Positions 15,485 through 22,267 of a DNA stretch of 25,315 bases are shown here, in pieces. A program made the position numbers and the translations under genes. The DNA is from an uncultured Oscillochloris sp. (GTDB lineage Bacteria > Chloroflexota > Chloroflexia > Chloroflexales > Chloroflexaceae). The stretch covers positions 1 to 25,315 of the forward strand of contig CAIRFY010000392.1 in assembly GCA_903877945.1 (NCBI GenBank), in the 5' to 3' direction. The notes under the pieces are model-generated. The model made no database searches. It was not told the origin of the DNA and was given only the letters and a program-made list of their open reading frames with translations. How positions within the stretch are numbered: the first letter of the stretch is position 1; every line of letters begins with the position of its first letter.

Positions 15485-18472
15485 CTACGCCTCAGCAATG
15501 ATCAGCAGGGCGCCAATCGGATCAATCGCATCCCCGCGCACGTCGCGCAGTGCTCGGATTTCGCGGATACGCCCGTCGCGTTGTGCATACAGCTCGCGGC
15601 GCTCGCGCTCGAACTGGCGTACCTTGCGTTCGCGCTCGCGCACCCGGCGTTGGTACTCGTCATCCTCACTGAACTGGAACTGGAAGGAGGTACCAAGCAC
15701 CTCGACCGTTCGATTAGCTAGGCGGTTCTCGCTGGCGTGAAGCCATATCCCCAGCCGCTGCATCGCCTCGTCCGAAATCTCGCCCTGCTGTGCGGCGATC
15801 TGATTGGCCCGTTCGGCACGACGACGAATGACCTCCTCGCCCGCAGCGGCGCGGGCCGTCTCGAACGCTACCTTGAAGGCGGGCAACCGTCCCTGCTGCT
15901 CGGTCTGGGTCAGGTTCGGGTTTGTTGGTCGCACAGGATCGGCAAAGCCGCGCAGATCCGTCTCCGACTCGCGGGATGGTGTCCCATCAAGGCCAACAAA
16001 GACCACCTCGAATCGCTCCTCAACGGCCTCGCCGCGCCCATCCACGAAACGCAGGGCATACGTGAAGAAGAAGCCATCGGGAGAGCCGGTCGGAACCTTC
16101 CGGTAGCTCAGCCGCGATGTGAAGCTGGCCGCGTAGATCTGCCCGCGCATCTGGCGGAGCGCCGCACGCACCAGCGGATGGCCAGGCGAGAGGAACTCAA
16201 CCCGCTGGTCATCGGTCAGATCGCCCTCCGCAACTGCCAACTGCCGGTCGAACGTGGCGCGCAGGTAACGCTCGCGGCCACCGAGTTCTTTGCGCAGGCG
16301 CTGGGGCACCACCACCTGGTAGACACCATCTGCGCCGGTTGGATCCATGCGCCCGCTCTCGACACGGAAGAAGTACTCAAGGAAACTCTGAACATCACGA
16401 TAGGCCGGCACAAAGGCCCGCGATTGCTCCAGTTCCTGGACTATCGCGGCCTCCTCATCATGGCCAAAATGATGACCGCGCAAGAGTTCTTCCGGCACCT
16501 CGTCGCGCAGTTCGGCCATCAGTTCATCGCGCCCAGACTCCATCAGCGCCTCCGCCTCGCGAGCAAAGCTCTCTACATCGGGCTCCTCAGCGGCAGACTC
16601 ATCGGCGCGGCGCAGGAACGCATCGAGGCTAATCCGTGAGGCAATCGGGAAAACATTGGACACCGAGCCGAGCTGTTTGCCGATCATCTCCAGCTTCTCG
16701 ATCACCACCCGAGCCACCCGATCCTCCAGCGAGCGCGTCGCCACCAGCAAAAAGATCTGCGGGGCGACCCGCTGCCCGTAGCGGTCAATGCGCCCGTTGC
16801 GCTGCTCATAGCGGTTCGGATTCCACGGAATCTCCATATGCACCAGATGATTACAGGCCGTCTGGAGGTTGATGCCCTCAGAGGCCGCATCCGTGCCAAG
16901 GAAGATCCGCGTGGAGCGTTCCTCCAGGAACCTGCGGCGGATCGTCTCACGCTCAGCAGCCGGTGTCCCACCGTGATAACTCACGTAGGCTCCCGCGTAT
17001 CCCGCACGGTCAAGGGCATGCTCCAACATCTGTTGTGTATCGCGGAACTCGCTGAAGACAATCACCTTCTCATCGCCGAGCCGATTCAGCAGGTGGATCA
17101 CAGCCTTCACCTTCGCCTCCTCGCCGAGAGGTATCTTCTCCGCACGAGCAACCAGATCGGCAAGGACCGCAATCTCATTCTGACCACCGGGCAGTGAGAT
17201 CTGCTCGATGAAGAGCTCACGCTGCGCACTATCTTCGGGTGTCTCATCAGACTCCGCCGGCTCAGGCGCGGCGCTACTCAGGCGTTGATGGCGATTGCGC
17301 AGACTCTCCAAGCACGCATAGGCCGACGAGGCCAGGCGCTTGCGCAGGAAACTCTCTAAGAAACTGACGCCCATCGCCCGATGACGCTCGCCCGTGGCCT
17401 CAAGCTCCTTCGCCTGCTTCCGCAGCAGCTTGGTATAATCGCGAACACCCTTATCAAGACTGCGCTCGGCACGGCTACGGTTGTCATCAACATCAATCAC
17501 CGTGATCTCACGCGGAATGAAGCGCGAACCATCCGCCTTGCGCACCTGAGTTTTGAGACGACGCACAACCAAGGGGCGTACGATGGACTGATCAAGGCGG
17601 TCGGGGTCAACCACCGCGTAGGGGTCGAGCAGACGCAGCAAGGAGGCAAACGACTCACCCTTGCCGTCGTGCGGCGTCGCAGTGAGCAGTAGCAGCGCCT
17701 CGCATCGGTCGGCCACCACGCGGCCAAGCTCGGCGAGTTGCTTCGTTCGCGATCCCCGCTCAGCCAGGTGATGCGCCTCATCAACAATCACCACATCCCA
17801 GCGCACATCGCGGCGCAAATCGTCAACGATATGCTTCTGGGCGGCAAAGTGCATAGACATAATCAGGCGCGAGCGGTCGCCGAAGACATTCAGGTGAGCG
17901 GGAACGTCCCGCCGGATACGTGCGTAATCCTGGGCGCTGTTAATCAGATCAAATTCCAGGCCAAACTTCTCACGCAGCTCACGCTGCCAACGCTCCGGTT
18001 CGGGGCGAGCGCGGGTAAGGATAAGCACGCGGTCGGCGCGGCGGCGCTGGAGCAAGCGGAACAAGATCAGGCCAGCCTCCGCCGTCTTGCCAAGGCCCGT
18101 ATCGTCGGCGATCAGCAGGCGCGGGAAGGGCAGGCGCTCGATCCTCTGGAGCGGCACAAGCTGGTAAGGTTCAAGAATCAAGCGGCCCCAGTCAACCGAA
18201 GCAAGATTCCCGCGACCGTGAGAGAGCGTCAGGCGGAAGGCATCATGCAGCGCCTTCCATGCCGTATGATCATACCCTGGCTGCCCAAGCGTCCAGCGTA
18301 TCTCCGGCATCTCCGTGCGCTCAATCGGCTCGATACCCGGAATGACCAGCACCCGACGCCCCTGGTTCTCGCGGCTACGTCCATAGAGCGAGACAACCGC
18401 ATCCGAAGCATTATCAGAAACTTCCCACTCAAGACTACGGTAGGTTACACGCTCACCTATTTCAAAGGGCAT
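15485..18472 (-). CDS. SNF2/RapA-type helicase, DrmD-like
   Basis: A 995-residue SNF2-family ATPase, first gene of the defence operon. Walker A is ADDTGLGKTAEAGLI (about residue 126), Walker B IVDEAHHLA (about 231), and motif III LLTATPHDG follows. The second lobe shows VIVFSEFRDTQQ, GTDAASEGINLQTACNHLVHMEIPWNP and RNGRIDRYGQ (about 523-563). DDTGLGKT with AEAG is typical of the RapA/HepA branch and of DrmD in DISARM. The C-terminal 400 residues are poorly conserved and end in a charged helical stretch (RERERKVRQFERERREL). It likely translocates on double-stranded DNA rather than unwinding it. The ATG at 18472 is preceded by AGGGGG nine bases upstream. The stop lies five bases before the methyltransferase start, so the two are co-transcribed. 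Assignment to DISARM class 1 rests on this pairing with an N6-adenine methyltransferase. Confidence 0.9.
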   Translation of the reverse strand: MPFEIGERVTYRSLEWEVSDNASDAVVSLYGRSRENQGRRVLVIPGIEPIERTEMPEIRWTLGQPGYDHTAWKALHDAFRLTLSHGRGNLASVDWGRLILEPYQLVPLQRIERLPFPRLLIADDTGLGKTAEAGLILFRLLQRRRADRVLILTRARPEPERWQRELREKFGLEFDLINSAQDYARIRRDVPAHLNVFGDRSRLIMSMHFAAQKHIVDDLRRDVRWDVVIVDEAHHLAERGSRTKQLAELGRVVADRCEALLLLTATPHDGKGESFASLLRLLDPYAVVDPDRLDQSIVRPLVVRRLKTQVRKADGSRFIPREITVIDVDDNRSRAERSLDKGVRDYTKLLRKQAKELEATGERHRAMGVSFLESFLRKRLASSAYACLESLRNRHQRLSSAAPEPAESDETPEDSAQRELFIEQISLPGGQNEIAVLADLVARAEKIPLGEEAKVKAVIHLLNRLGDEKVIVFSEFRDTQQMLEHALDRAGYAGAYVSYHGGTPAAERETIRRRFLEERSTRIFLGTDAASEGINLQTACNHLVHMEIPWNPNRYEQRNGRIDRYGQRVAPQIFLLVATRSLEDRVARVVIEKLEMIGKQLGSVSNVFPIASRISLDAFLRRADESAAEEPDVESFAREAEALMESGRDELMAELRDEVPEELLRGHHFGHDEEAAIVQELEQSRAFVPAYRDVQSFLEYFFRVESGRMDPTGADGVYQVVVPQRLRKELGGRERYLRATFDRQLAVAEGDLTDDQRVEFLSPGHPLVRAALRQMRGQIYAASFTSRLSYRKVPTGSPDGFFFTYALRFVDGRGEAVEERFEVVFVGLDGTPSRESETDLRGFADPVRPTNPNLTQTEQQGRLPAFKVAFETARAAAGEEVIRRRAERANQIAAQQGEISDEAMQRLGIWLHASENRLANRTVEVLGTSFQFQFSEDDEYQRRVRERERKVRQFERERRELYAQRDGRIREIRALRDVRGDAIDPIGALLIIAEA

Positions 18473-18613
18473 TGCTTGTCACCCCCTCGTCGATGTCTAG
18501 ACAGCGCACGGTGACGTTCGCGTTCCCGAGGATGGCCTGCTCATGGCCACCGCTAGTAATGTGATACATTTGCTGTGGAGAAGATTGTCCTACGTTGATG
18601 CTTTCATGTTTGC

Positions 18614-18632
18614 GCACTCCGCACGGGAGTGC
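18614..18632. repeat. Hairpin in the operon leader
   Basis: GCACTCC (18614-18620) and GGAGTGC (18626-18632) form a 7-bp stem with loop GCACG. It lies between the candidate promoter and the helicase start codon, so it would be in the 5' leader of the minus-strand mRNA. Confidence 0.5.
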
Positions 18633-18671
18633 TACACTCATAGATACACAGCGAATACTATCGTGTACCAG

Positions 18672-18705
18672 AACCCACTCTGTGCTTGGGGGCGACGAGT
18701 GGGTT
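18672..18705. repeat. 9-bp inverted repeat in the operon leader
   Basis: AACCCACTC (18672-18680) and GAGTGGGTT (18697-18705) pair perfectly around a 16-base loop. Read on the plus strand the second arm runs into a short T tract (GGGTTTTG), so it could stop plus-strand transcription. On the minus strand it would form a leader hairpin. Confidence 0.5.
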
Positions 18706-18723
18706 TTGTGTATGCTGCCGAAC

Positions 18724-18732
18724 AGTATAGCA
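18724..18732 (-). promoter_or_regulatory. Candidate extended -10 promoter of the defence operon
   Basis: The minus strand reads TGCTATACT, matching the extended -10 pattern TGnTATAAT at all but one base. No good -35 was found at 16-18 bases (TTGGCG is present at 14). Transcription would give a leader of about 245 bases before the helicase ATG at 18472. Confidence 0.4.
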
Positions 18733-18822
18733 TAGTGGTTTGTCGCCAACGTGCCTGATGTGCACGACGCTCATCGCGTATTTTTGCACCAGTAAGGCAT
18801 TGCTGCTCTTTTGCACTCACTC

Positions 18823-18851
18823 GATCAGGTGTCCACGTTGGAAACCTGATC
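18823..18851. promoter_or_regulatory. Perfect 8-bp inverted repeat, possible operator
   Basis: GATCAGGT (18823-18830) and ACCTGATC (18844-18851) are separated by 13 bases. No T tract follows on either strand, so an operator upstream of the defence promoter is more likely than a terminator. Confidence 0.4.
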
Positions 18852-19057
18852 TAAATTCAATACAGCATAAACGACAAGATACAGTATACGTTCTGCTGAG
18901 GATGCAAATGCGCCCTCGCCTCTGCATCAGGGAGCAGCGTGGCATCGTACTGGCCCGATGACAGCGCCGTGCAGTGGCTGCGGTGACTGCGGCCCGGGCC
19001 ACCTCCCACTCCTAAGCGCACGGTACACGACGCTCGTCGTGAGTGTCTGCAGGAGAT

Positions 19058-21607
19058 TCATCGTGCCTCCATCTTCGCATACTGCTGTGCTTCGACCAAT
19101 CGCCGTGCCACCAACATGCGAGCCGCCGCTGCCGTGCCATCCCACACAGACGTGACCATCGAACACCGACTAATGCCCGCTGCCAGGATGAGCGCCTGAA
19201 CATCCTCCCACGCATCGGGCAGTGCCAACCGCATGGCCGCTATCGCATCAGCCGTCGCGAGGAGAGCGACAGGTGGGGAAGGGGCGGGTACGCCCTCACC
19301 CGAGGGCCGCATATCATCCACGCCACGTTGCGTACCTACGGGTGCAGGTGTCACCCGTGCGGCCTCCCCCTCGGCGCGTTGTGCACATCGCGCCTCCTGT
19401 ATTTCTGCAACGAGATCATACTGCCGTGACCAAATGCCTGCTCGCGCCCGGAGAGCCGCTGGCGTCATCCTGCTGCGCCGCACCTCCGTGTCCTCTCCGG
19501 TTATGGGGTCGCGCATAAAAGGCTGCCTCTCCAACGATGACGCCAGCTCCCGATCCGACGCCATACGGTTCGCCAAGCTGCGTAACAGCGCCTCACACTG
19601 CCCCATGCTCATCCCCTCCACCCGCACCCGCAGTGCCACGTCTGCTCGCACCCGCCGCCGCTGCTCTAGCTCAGCCCGATAGACACGCTCAATCGCCTCT
19701 TCACTCACCTCACACCCCCCCACCGTTCTCAGATGCGTGACCACCCGACGAAAGGCGGATTTCCCGCCGCTCGTCCCGTAGGCGTCAAGCGCATCCCTCA
19801 CCAAATCGCACACCGAGGGTGTGGCCGGGGCTATCGGGGGGACGTCCCCCGATACCGACCCTGATGCCGCACAGGGGGTGTGCGGGGCAGCGGTCGCGGC
19901 GGTCGCGCCGCTCGCGTCACCCCCCCCCCGCACACACACACTGTGTTCCCCCCTCTTCCTTATAGCGAAATTTACGGCCCAAACATCGGTTTGAGCCGTC
20001 CTAATGCTCAGTTTCGCTGTTTTAGATTTGGTGCGGACATCGTCCGGGGTGTCCTTGGATTTGGTGCGGACATCCAGGGTAAACTCCTGTGTGGGGGTGT
20101 TTTTAGGGGCATCCGCGCTGCTGTCTTCCGTGTGGGGGGTGCTGTTGGCTGCGATTTCCTCGGTCGTGTGGGGAGGGGCATCGGGGCTGGGCGTGGGGTC
20201 GGGGCATTCCCGATGTGTCATACGGATGAGACTTGCCCGAGTGTACCGCCCCTTGTCGGTCTGGGTGTAGGTCTCGATCTGCAAGACGCCTTCGGCTTGG
20301 AGTCGCGCCTCCATCCGTTGGGCCGTCTTGAGGCTGACGTGGGCCGCGTCGGCGCGCTCCCTCCGGGGGGCCACAATCACGCCGTCGACCTCAAGGCGCT
20401 GGAGAACGTCGAGGTACGCCGTTGAGCTGCACGGTGCGCGATGCGGTGTCGGAACGTGGGCCGGGGTTGCGGGCGGCTCAGGGGTCGCAGGCAGGTTTCC
20501 TTTGGGTCGAGTTCGGACATAGGCGGTGTGGCGATCCAGGCTGTAGCGGCTGTATTTTTCTGGTTTAAGGTCGGCGGCGGTGATGAGGCGCATCACATCG
20601 GTGATCATGTCCTTCGCCCGTTTGCTGGCGTAGCCGTGGCGATTCCAGAGATGCAGCGACAGGACGTAAATCTCTTCGGGCATATATCCCGTTCGCCCGA
20701 GCTGGCGGACAATGAGGGCGCGGCGCTCACTGGGGCTATCCCCCTTGGCGCGAAGAGCAGGGGGCAACTCGTCCCGCTCCAGGAGGGCGCGAAGTTGGGC
20801 CGTTGCCCCAAACGGGATCCCCTTGGGGTCAAGAAGGCGGTGTTTGTTTTTCCAGAGCCATGCGACAAAATCATTGTCGAGAGAGACGGGTGTAGATGTG
20901 GGGGCTGGCGTAGGCGCAGAGGCAGATGGGGAGGGTGAGGCTCCTGAGGAGGTGGTTTCGCCGGAGGTGCCACCCAGTTTGGCGTACAGCGTGCTGATGA
21001 TGGCCTGCGCGTCCGCGATGGGGCCGGGTTCGGAGAGGGCGTGTCCGGTGACGACAAAGAAGCGGGAGCGGTCGTAGCATTCCACCGCGCCGCGTCGCCG
21101 TCCGGGGCCGGGAAGGTGGGCGCGGACAATCGCGTGAATGCCGTTTCCGCTGACGCTCAACTCGACGTAGGCACCGAGCAGCGTGGTGATGAGATCACGA
21201 GCGTCGGGATCGACGACATCCCCGTTCACGCACCCATCGAGATCAATACCCGTGAAGGGGTCGTCCGCACGAAAGACATAGCCGAGACCATCGAAAGATC
21301 CCCTCCTGCTTTTCAGTGCCGCGAGCGCCTCGTCAAAGGAGGCCCAGGTCGAGGGGTCAGCGACGCTGGCCGTCGCAAAGCTGAGCGGGTTGTAGGGCAT
21401 CTTGGGGCGCTTCCCCCCTGGGCGGGGCGGGCCGTAGCGCCAGATGACCCACTGAGGACGCGAGCGCAACTCTTCCGGGACGGCGGAAAAGGGTGTGGGG
21501 GCGGCCTGGGGCGAATGCCAGACGATGCCGCTCTTCTCTTTGATGGCGAAGGGTGTTCCGTGGCGTGACGTGTTGTGTCGCGGGAAGGGTATGCTATAAT
21601 CAGACAT
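19058..21607 (-). CDS. Primase-polymerase-like replication protein of a mobile element
   Basis: An 849-residue protein. Residues about 45-215 match the archaeo-eukaryotic primase-polymerase-like domain of phage and plasmid replication proteins: WVIWRYGPP...GKRPKMPYNP, GLGYVFRADDPFTGIDLDGC (Asp pair near residue 121), ELSVSGNGIHAIV (His near 157) and VECYDRSRFFVVTGHAL. A PriCT-like helical region follows (about 240-375, AQLRALLER...GYASKRAKDMITDVMRLI). A winged-helix-like segment lies at about 405-480 (ADAAHVSLKTAQRMEARLQAEGVLQ). A long low-complexity Pro/Thr/Asp linker includes two copies of DVRTKSK. No helicase motifs are present, so this is a stand-alone initiator or primase rather than a primase-helicase fusion. 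A G10 tract interrupts the coding strand near residue 560. The ATG at 21607 has only a weak ribosome binding site (AGAAAAG). It most likely serves replication of the element. Confidence 0.8.
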   Translation of the reverse strand: MSDYSIPFPRHNTSRHGTPFAIKEKSGIVWHSPQAAPTPFSAVPEELRSRPQWVIWRYGPPRPGGKRPKMPYNPLSFATASVADPSTWASFDEALAALKSRRGSFDGLGYVFRADDPFTGIDLDGCVNGDVVDPDARDLITTLLGAYVELSVSGNGIHAIVRAHLPGPGRRRGAVECYDRSRFFVVTGHALSEPGPIADAQAIISTLYAKLGGTSGETTSSGASPSPSASAPTPAPTSTPVSLDNDFVAWLWKNKHRLLDPKGIPFGATAQLRALLERDELPPALRAKGDSPSERRALIVRQLGRTGYMPEEIYVLSLHLWNRHGYASKRAKDMITDVMRLITAADLKPEKYSRYSLDRHTAYVRTRPKGNLPATPEPPATPAHVPTPHRAPCSSTAYLDVLQRLEVDGVIVAPRRERADAAHVSLKTAQRMEARLQAEGVLQIETYTQTDKGRYTRASLIRMTHRECPDPTPSPDAPPHTTEEIAANSTPHTEDSSADAPKNTPTQEFTLDVRTKSKDTPDDVRTKSKTAKLSIRTAQTDVWAVNFAIRKRGEHSVCVRGGGDASGATAATAAPHTPCAASGSVSGDVPPIAPATPSVCDLVRDALDAYGTSGGKSAFRRVVTHLRTVGGCEVSEEAIERVYRAELEQRRRVRADVALRVRVEGMSMGQCEALLRSLANRMASDRELASSLERQPFMRDPITGEDTEVRRSRMTPAALRARAGIWSRQYDLVAEIQEARCAQRAEGEAARVTPAPVGTQRGVDDMRPSGEGVPAPSPPVALLATADAIAAMRLALPDAWEDVQALILAAGISRCSMVTSVWDGTAAAARMLVARRLVEAQQYAKMEAR
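19832..19854. repeat. GC-rich hairpin inside the replication gene
   Basis: TATCGGGGG (19832-19840) and CCCCCGATA (19846-19854) pair perfectly around loop GACGT, within the coding sequence of the primase-like gene. It shares the TCGGGGG/CCCCCGA core with the hairpin at 22232-22260. Confidence 0.5.
19920..19941. repeat. C10 homopolymer next to a CA dinucleotide tract within the replication gene
   Basis: Ten C residues (19920-19929) are followed by G and then CACACACACAC (19931-19941). On the coding strand this is GTGTGTGTGTGC then G10, encoding CVRGGGD. Such tracts are prone to strand slippage, which would shift the frame of the last third of the protein. Confidence 0.85.
20025..20074. repeat. 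17-bp direct repeat within the replication gene
   Basis: GATTTGGTGCGGACATC occurs at 20025-20041 and again at 20058-20074, a period of 33 bases. It encodes the repeated peptide DVRTKSK in the low-complexity linker, in frame. Confidence 0.85.
21592..21600 (+). promoter_or_regulatory. Candidate extended -10 promoter pointing rightward
   Basis: TGCTATAAT on the plus strand is an exact extended -10, with TTGTGT 16 bases upstream (21573-21578). It lies over the first codons of the primase-like gene and would transcribe away from it, into the 21608-22267 gap. It may be a chance match. Confidence 0.3.
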
Positions 21608-21686
21608 GGCTGTACTTTTCTTCGAACAACTCGTTTCAGGCGAGTCTCGGACATCGGAAACTGATAGACACGAATGAAGCTCTGGT

Positions 21687-22130
21687 TCACTCCAGGGCTT
21701 TGTTATTGCCGATGTCGTGTCGCGGTGGCCCCCTCGCTATCGTCGCTATCGTCGTCGTGGCATCCCGCGACGGTCTGGCCGATGGTTGTTCGTCGCACGA
21801 CGGCCCATGTGCATGTTCTTCGCGTGTTCGGGGTGCGGAAATCTTTGATGGTGCCGGTGTGGTCGCACTTGGGTTGTTCATGAGGTCACTCCAGGGATGC
21901 CCATCAGAGGGCAGTACGACGGCGAAGGCGCGGACGAGCAGTTCGTCCCCGGTGGCATGGTAGGAACGGGAGAGACCCGCGTCCATACCCCGGAGGGTAT
22001 GGCGGAACAGAATCGCCGTGCAGGAAACATATACCGAATGAGATGCTTCTTGCATGAATGTCACATGTCTGCTACGATTCGGTGGTATTGGGTCGCTGCT
22101 ACGGCGATCCTTGTCACGGGTGAAATCCAA
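21687..22130 (-). CDS. Possible small hypothetical protein
   Basis: A 147-codon open frame fills most of the 660-base gap upstream of the primase-like gene. I do not recognise the product. The middle (SYHATGDELLVRAFAVVLPSDGHPWSDL) uses codons with strong C/G third positions like the neighbouring genes, which favours coding. The ends are low in complexity and no ribosome binding site is seen before the ATG at 22130. A later ATG at 21986 is possible but lies next to a palindrome, CATACCC/GGGTATG (21984-22001), and also lacks a ribosome binding site. A minus-strand extended -10 sits about 80 bases upstream. It could equally be non-coding. Confidence 0.3.
   Translation of the reverse strand: MDFTRDKDRRSSDPIPPNRSRHVTFMQEASHSVYVSCTAILFRHTLRGMDAGLSRSYHATGDELLVRAFAVVLPSDGHPWSDLMNNPSATTPAPSKISAPRTREEHAHGPSCDEQPSARPSRDATTTIATIARGPPRHDIGNNKALE
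21984..22001. repeat. Palindrome CATACCC-CGGA-GGGTATG
   Basis: Two perfect 7-base arms around a 4-base centre. It could be an operator or RNA hairpin in the gap between the ATPase and primase-like genes. Confidence 0.45.
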
Positions 22131-22208
22131 GAGGCTCTGTTCATCGCTTGACCTTGGCAGGGGGGGCGACGGATGGGGTCTCTTGTGATCTTAAAGTATA
22201 CGCGGGCA

Positions 22209-22217
22209 ATTATAGCA
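22209..22217 (-). promoter_or_regulatory. Candidate extended -10 promoter pointing leftward
   Basis: The minus strand reads TGCTATAAT, an exact extended -10, in a non-coding stretch just after the ATPase gene and its hairpin. No -35 is evident. It is well placed to drive the possible small gene and the primase-like gene. Confidence 0.45.
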
Positions 22218-22231
22218 CACCTTTGCCCCTC

Positions 22232-22260
22232 CGACGCCCCCCGAAATATCGGGGGCGTCG
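22232..22260. terminator. Strong hairpin after the ATPase gene, probable transcription stop
   Basis: CGACGCCCCC (22232-22241) and GGGGGCGTCG (22251-22260) pair, and the stem extends inward with one bulged C. It starts seven bases after the ATPase stop codon. No U tract follows on the minus strand, so it is not a textbook intrinsic terminator. It may act as a 3' stabiliser or pause. Confidence 0.5.
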
Positions 22261-22267
22261 CTGTGTG

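Larger units (their letters stand above)
18473..19057. other. Intergenic region: likely promoter and leader of the defence operon
   Basis: These 585 bases hold no convincing gene. They contain a candidate extended -10 box on the minus strand and the inverted repeats GCACTCC/GGAGTGC (18614-18632), AACCCACTC/GAGTGGGTT (18672-18705) and GATCAGGT/ACCTGATC (18823-18851). CACGACG/CGTCGTG (19026-19041) lies just after the primase stop codon. Confidence 0.6.

Noticed and set aside
13215..16639. Long plus-strand open frames opposite the methyltransferase and SNF2 helicase (13215-14492, 14661-15740, 15737-16639)
   Set aside because: The minus-strand proteins have full family motifs across these bases. 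The plus-strand translations have no recognisable domains and are expected by-products of high-GC coding sequence.
16805..16825. GGTTCGGATTCC resembling a tRNA T-arm
   Set aside because: It lies within the conserved SNF2 motif coding region and no cloverleaf can be formed around it.
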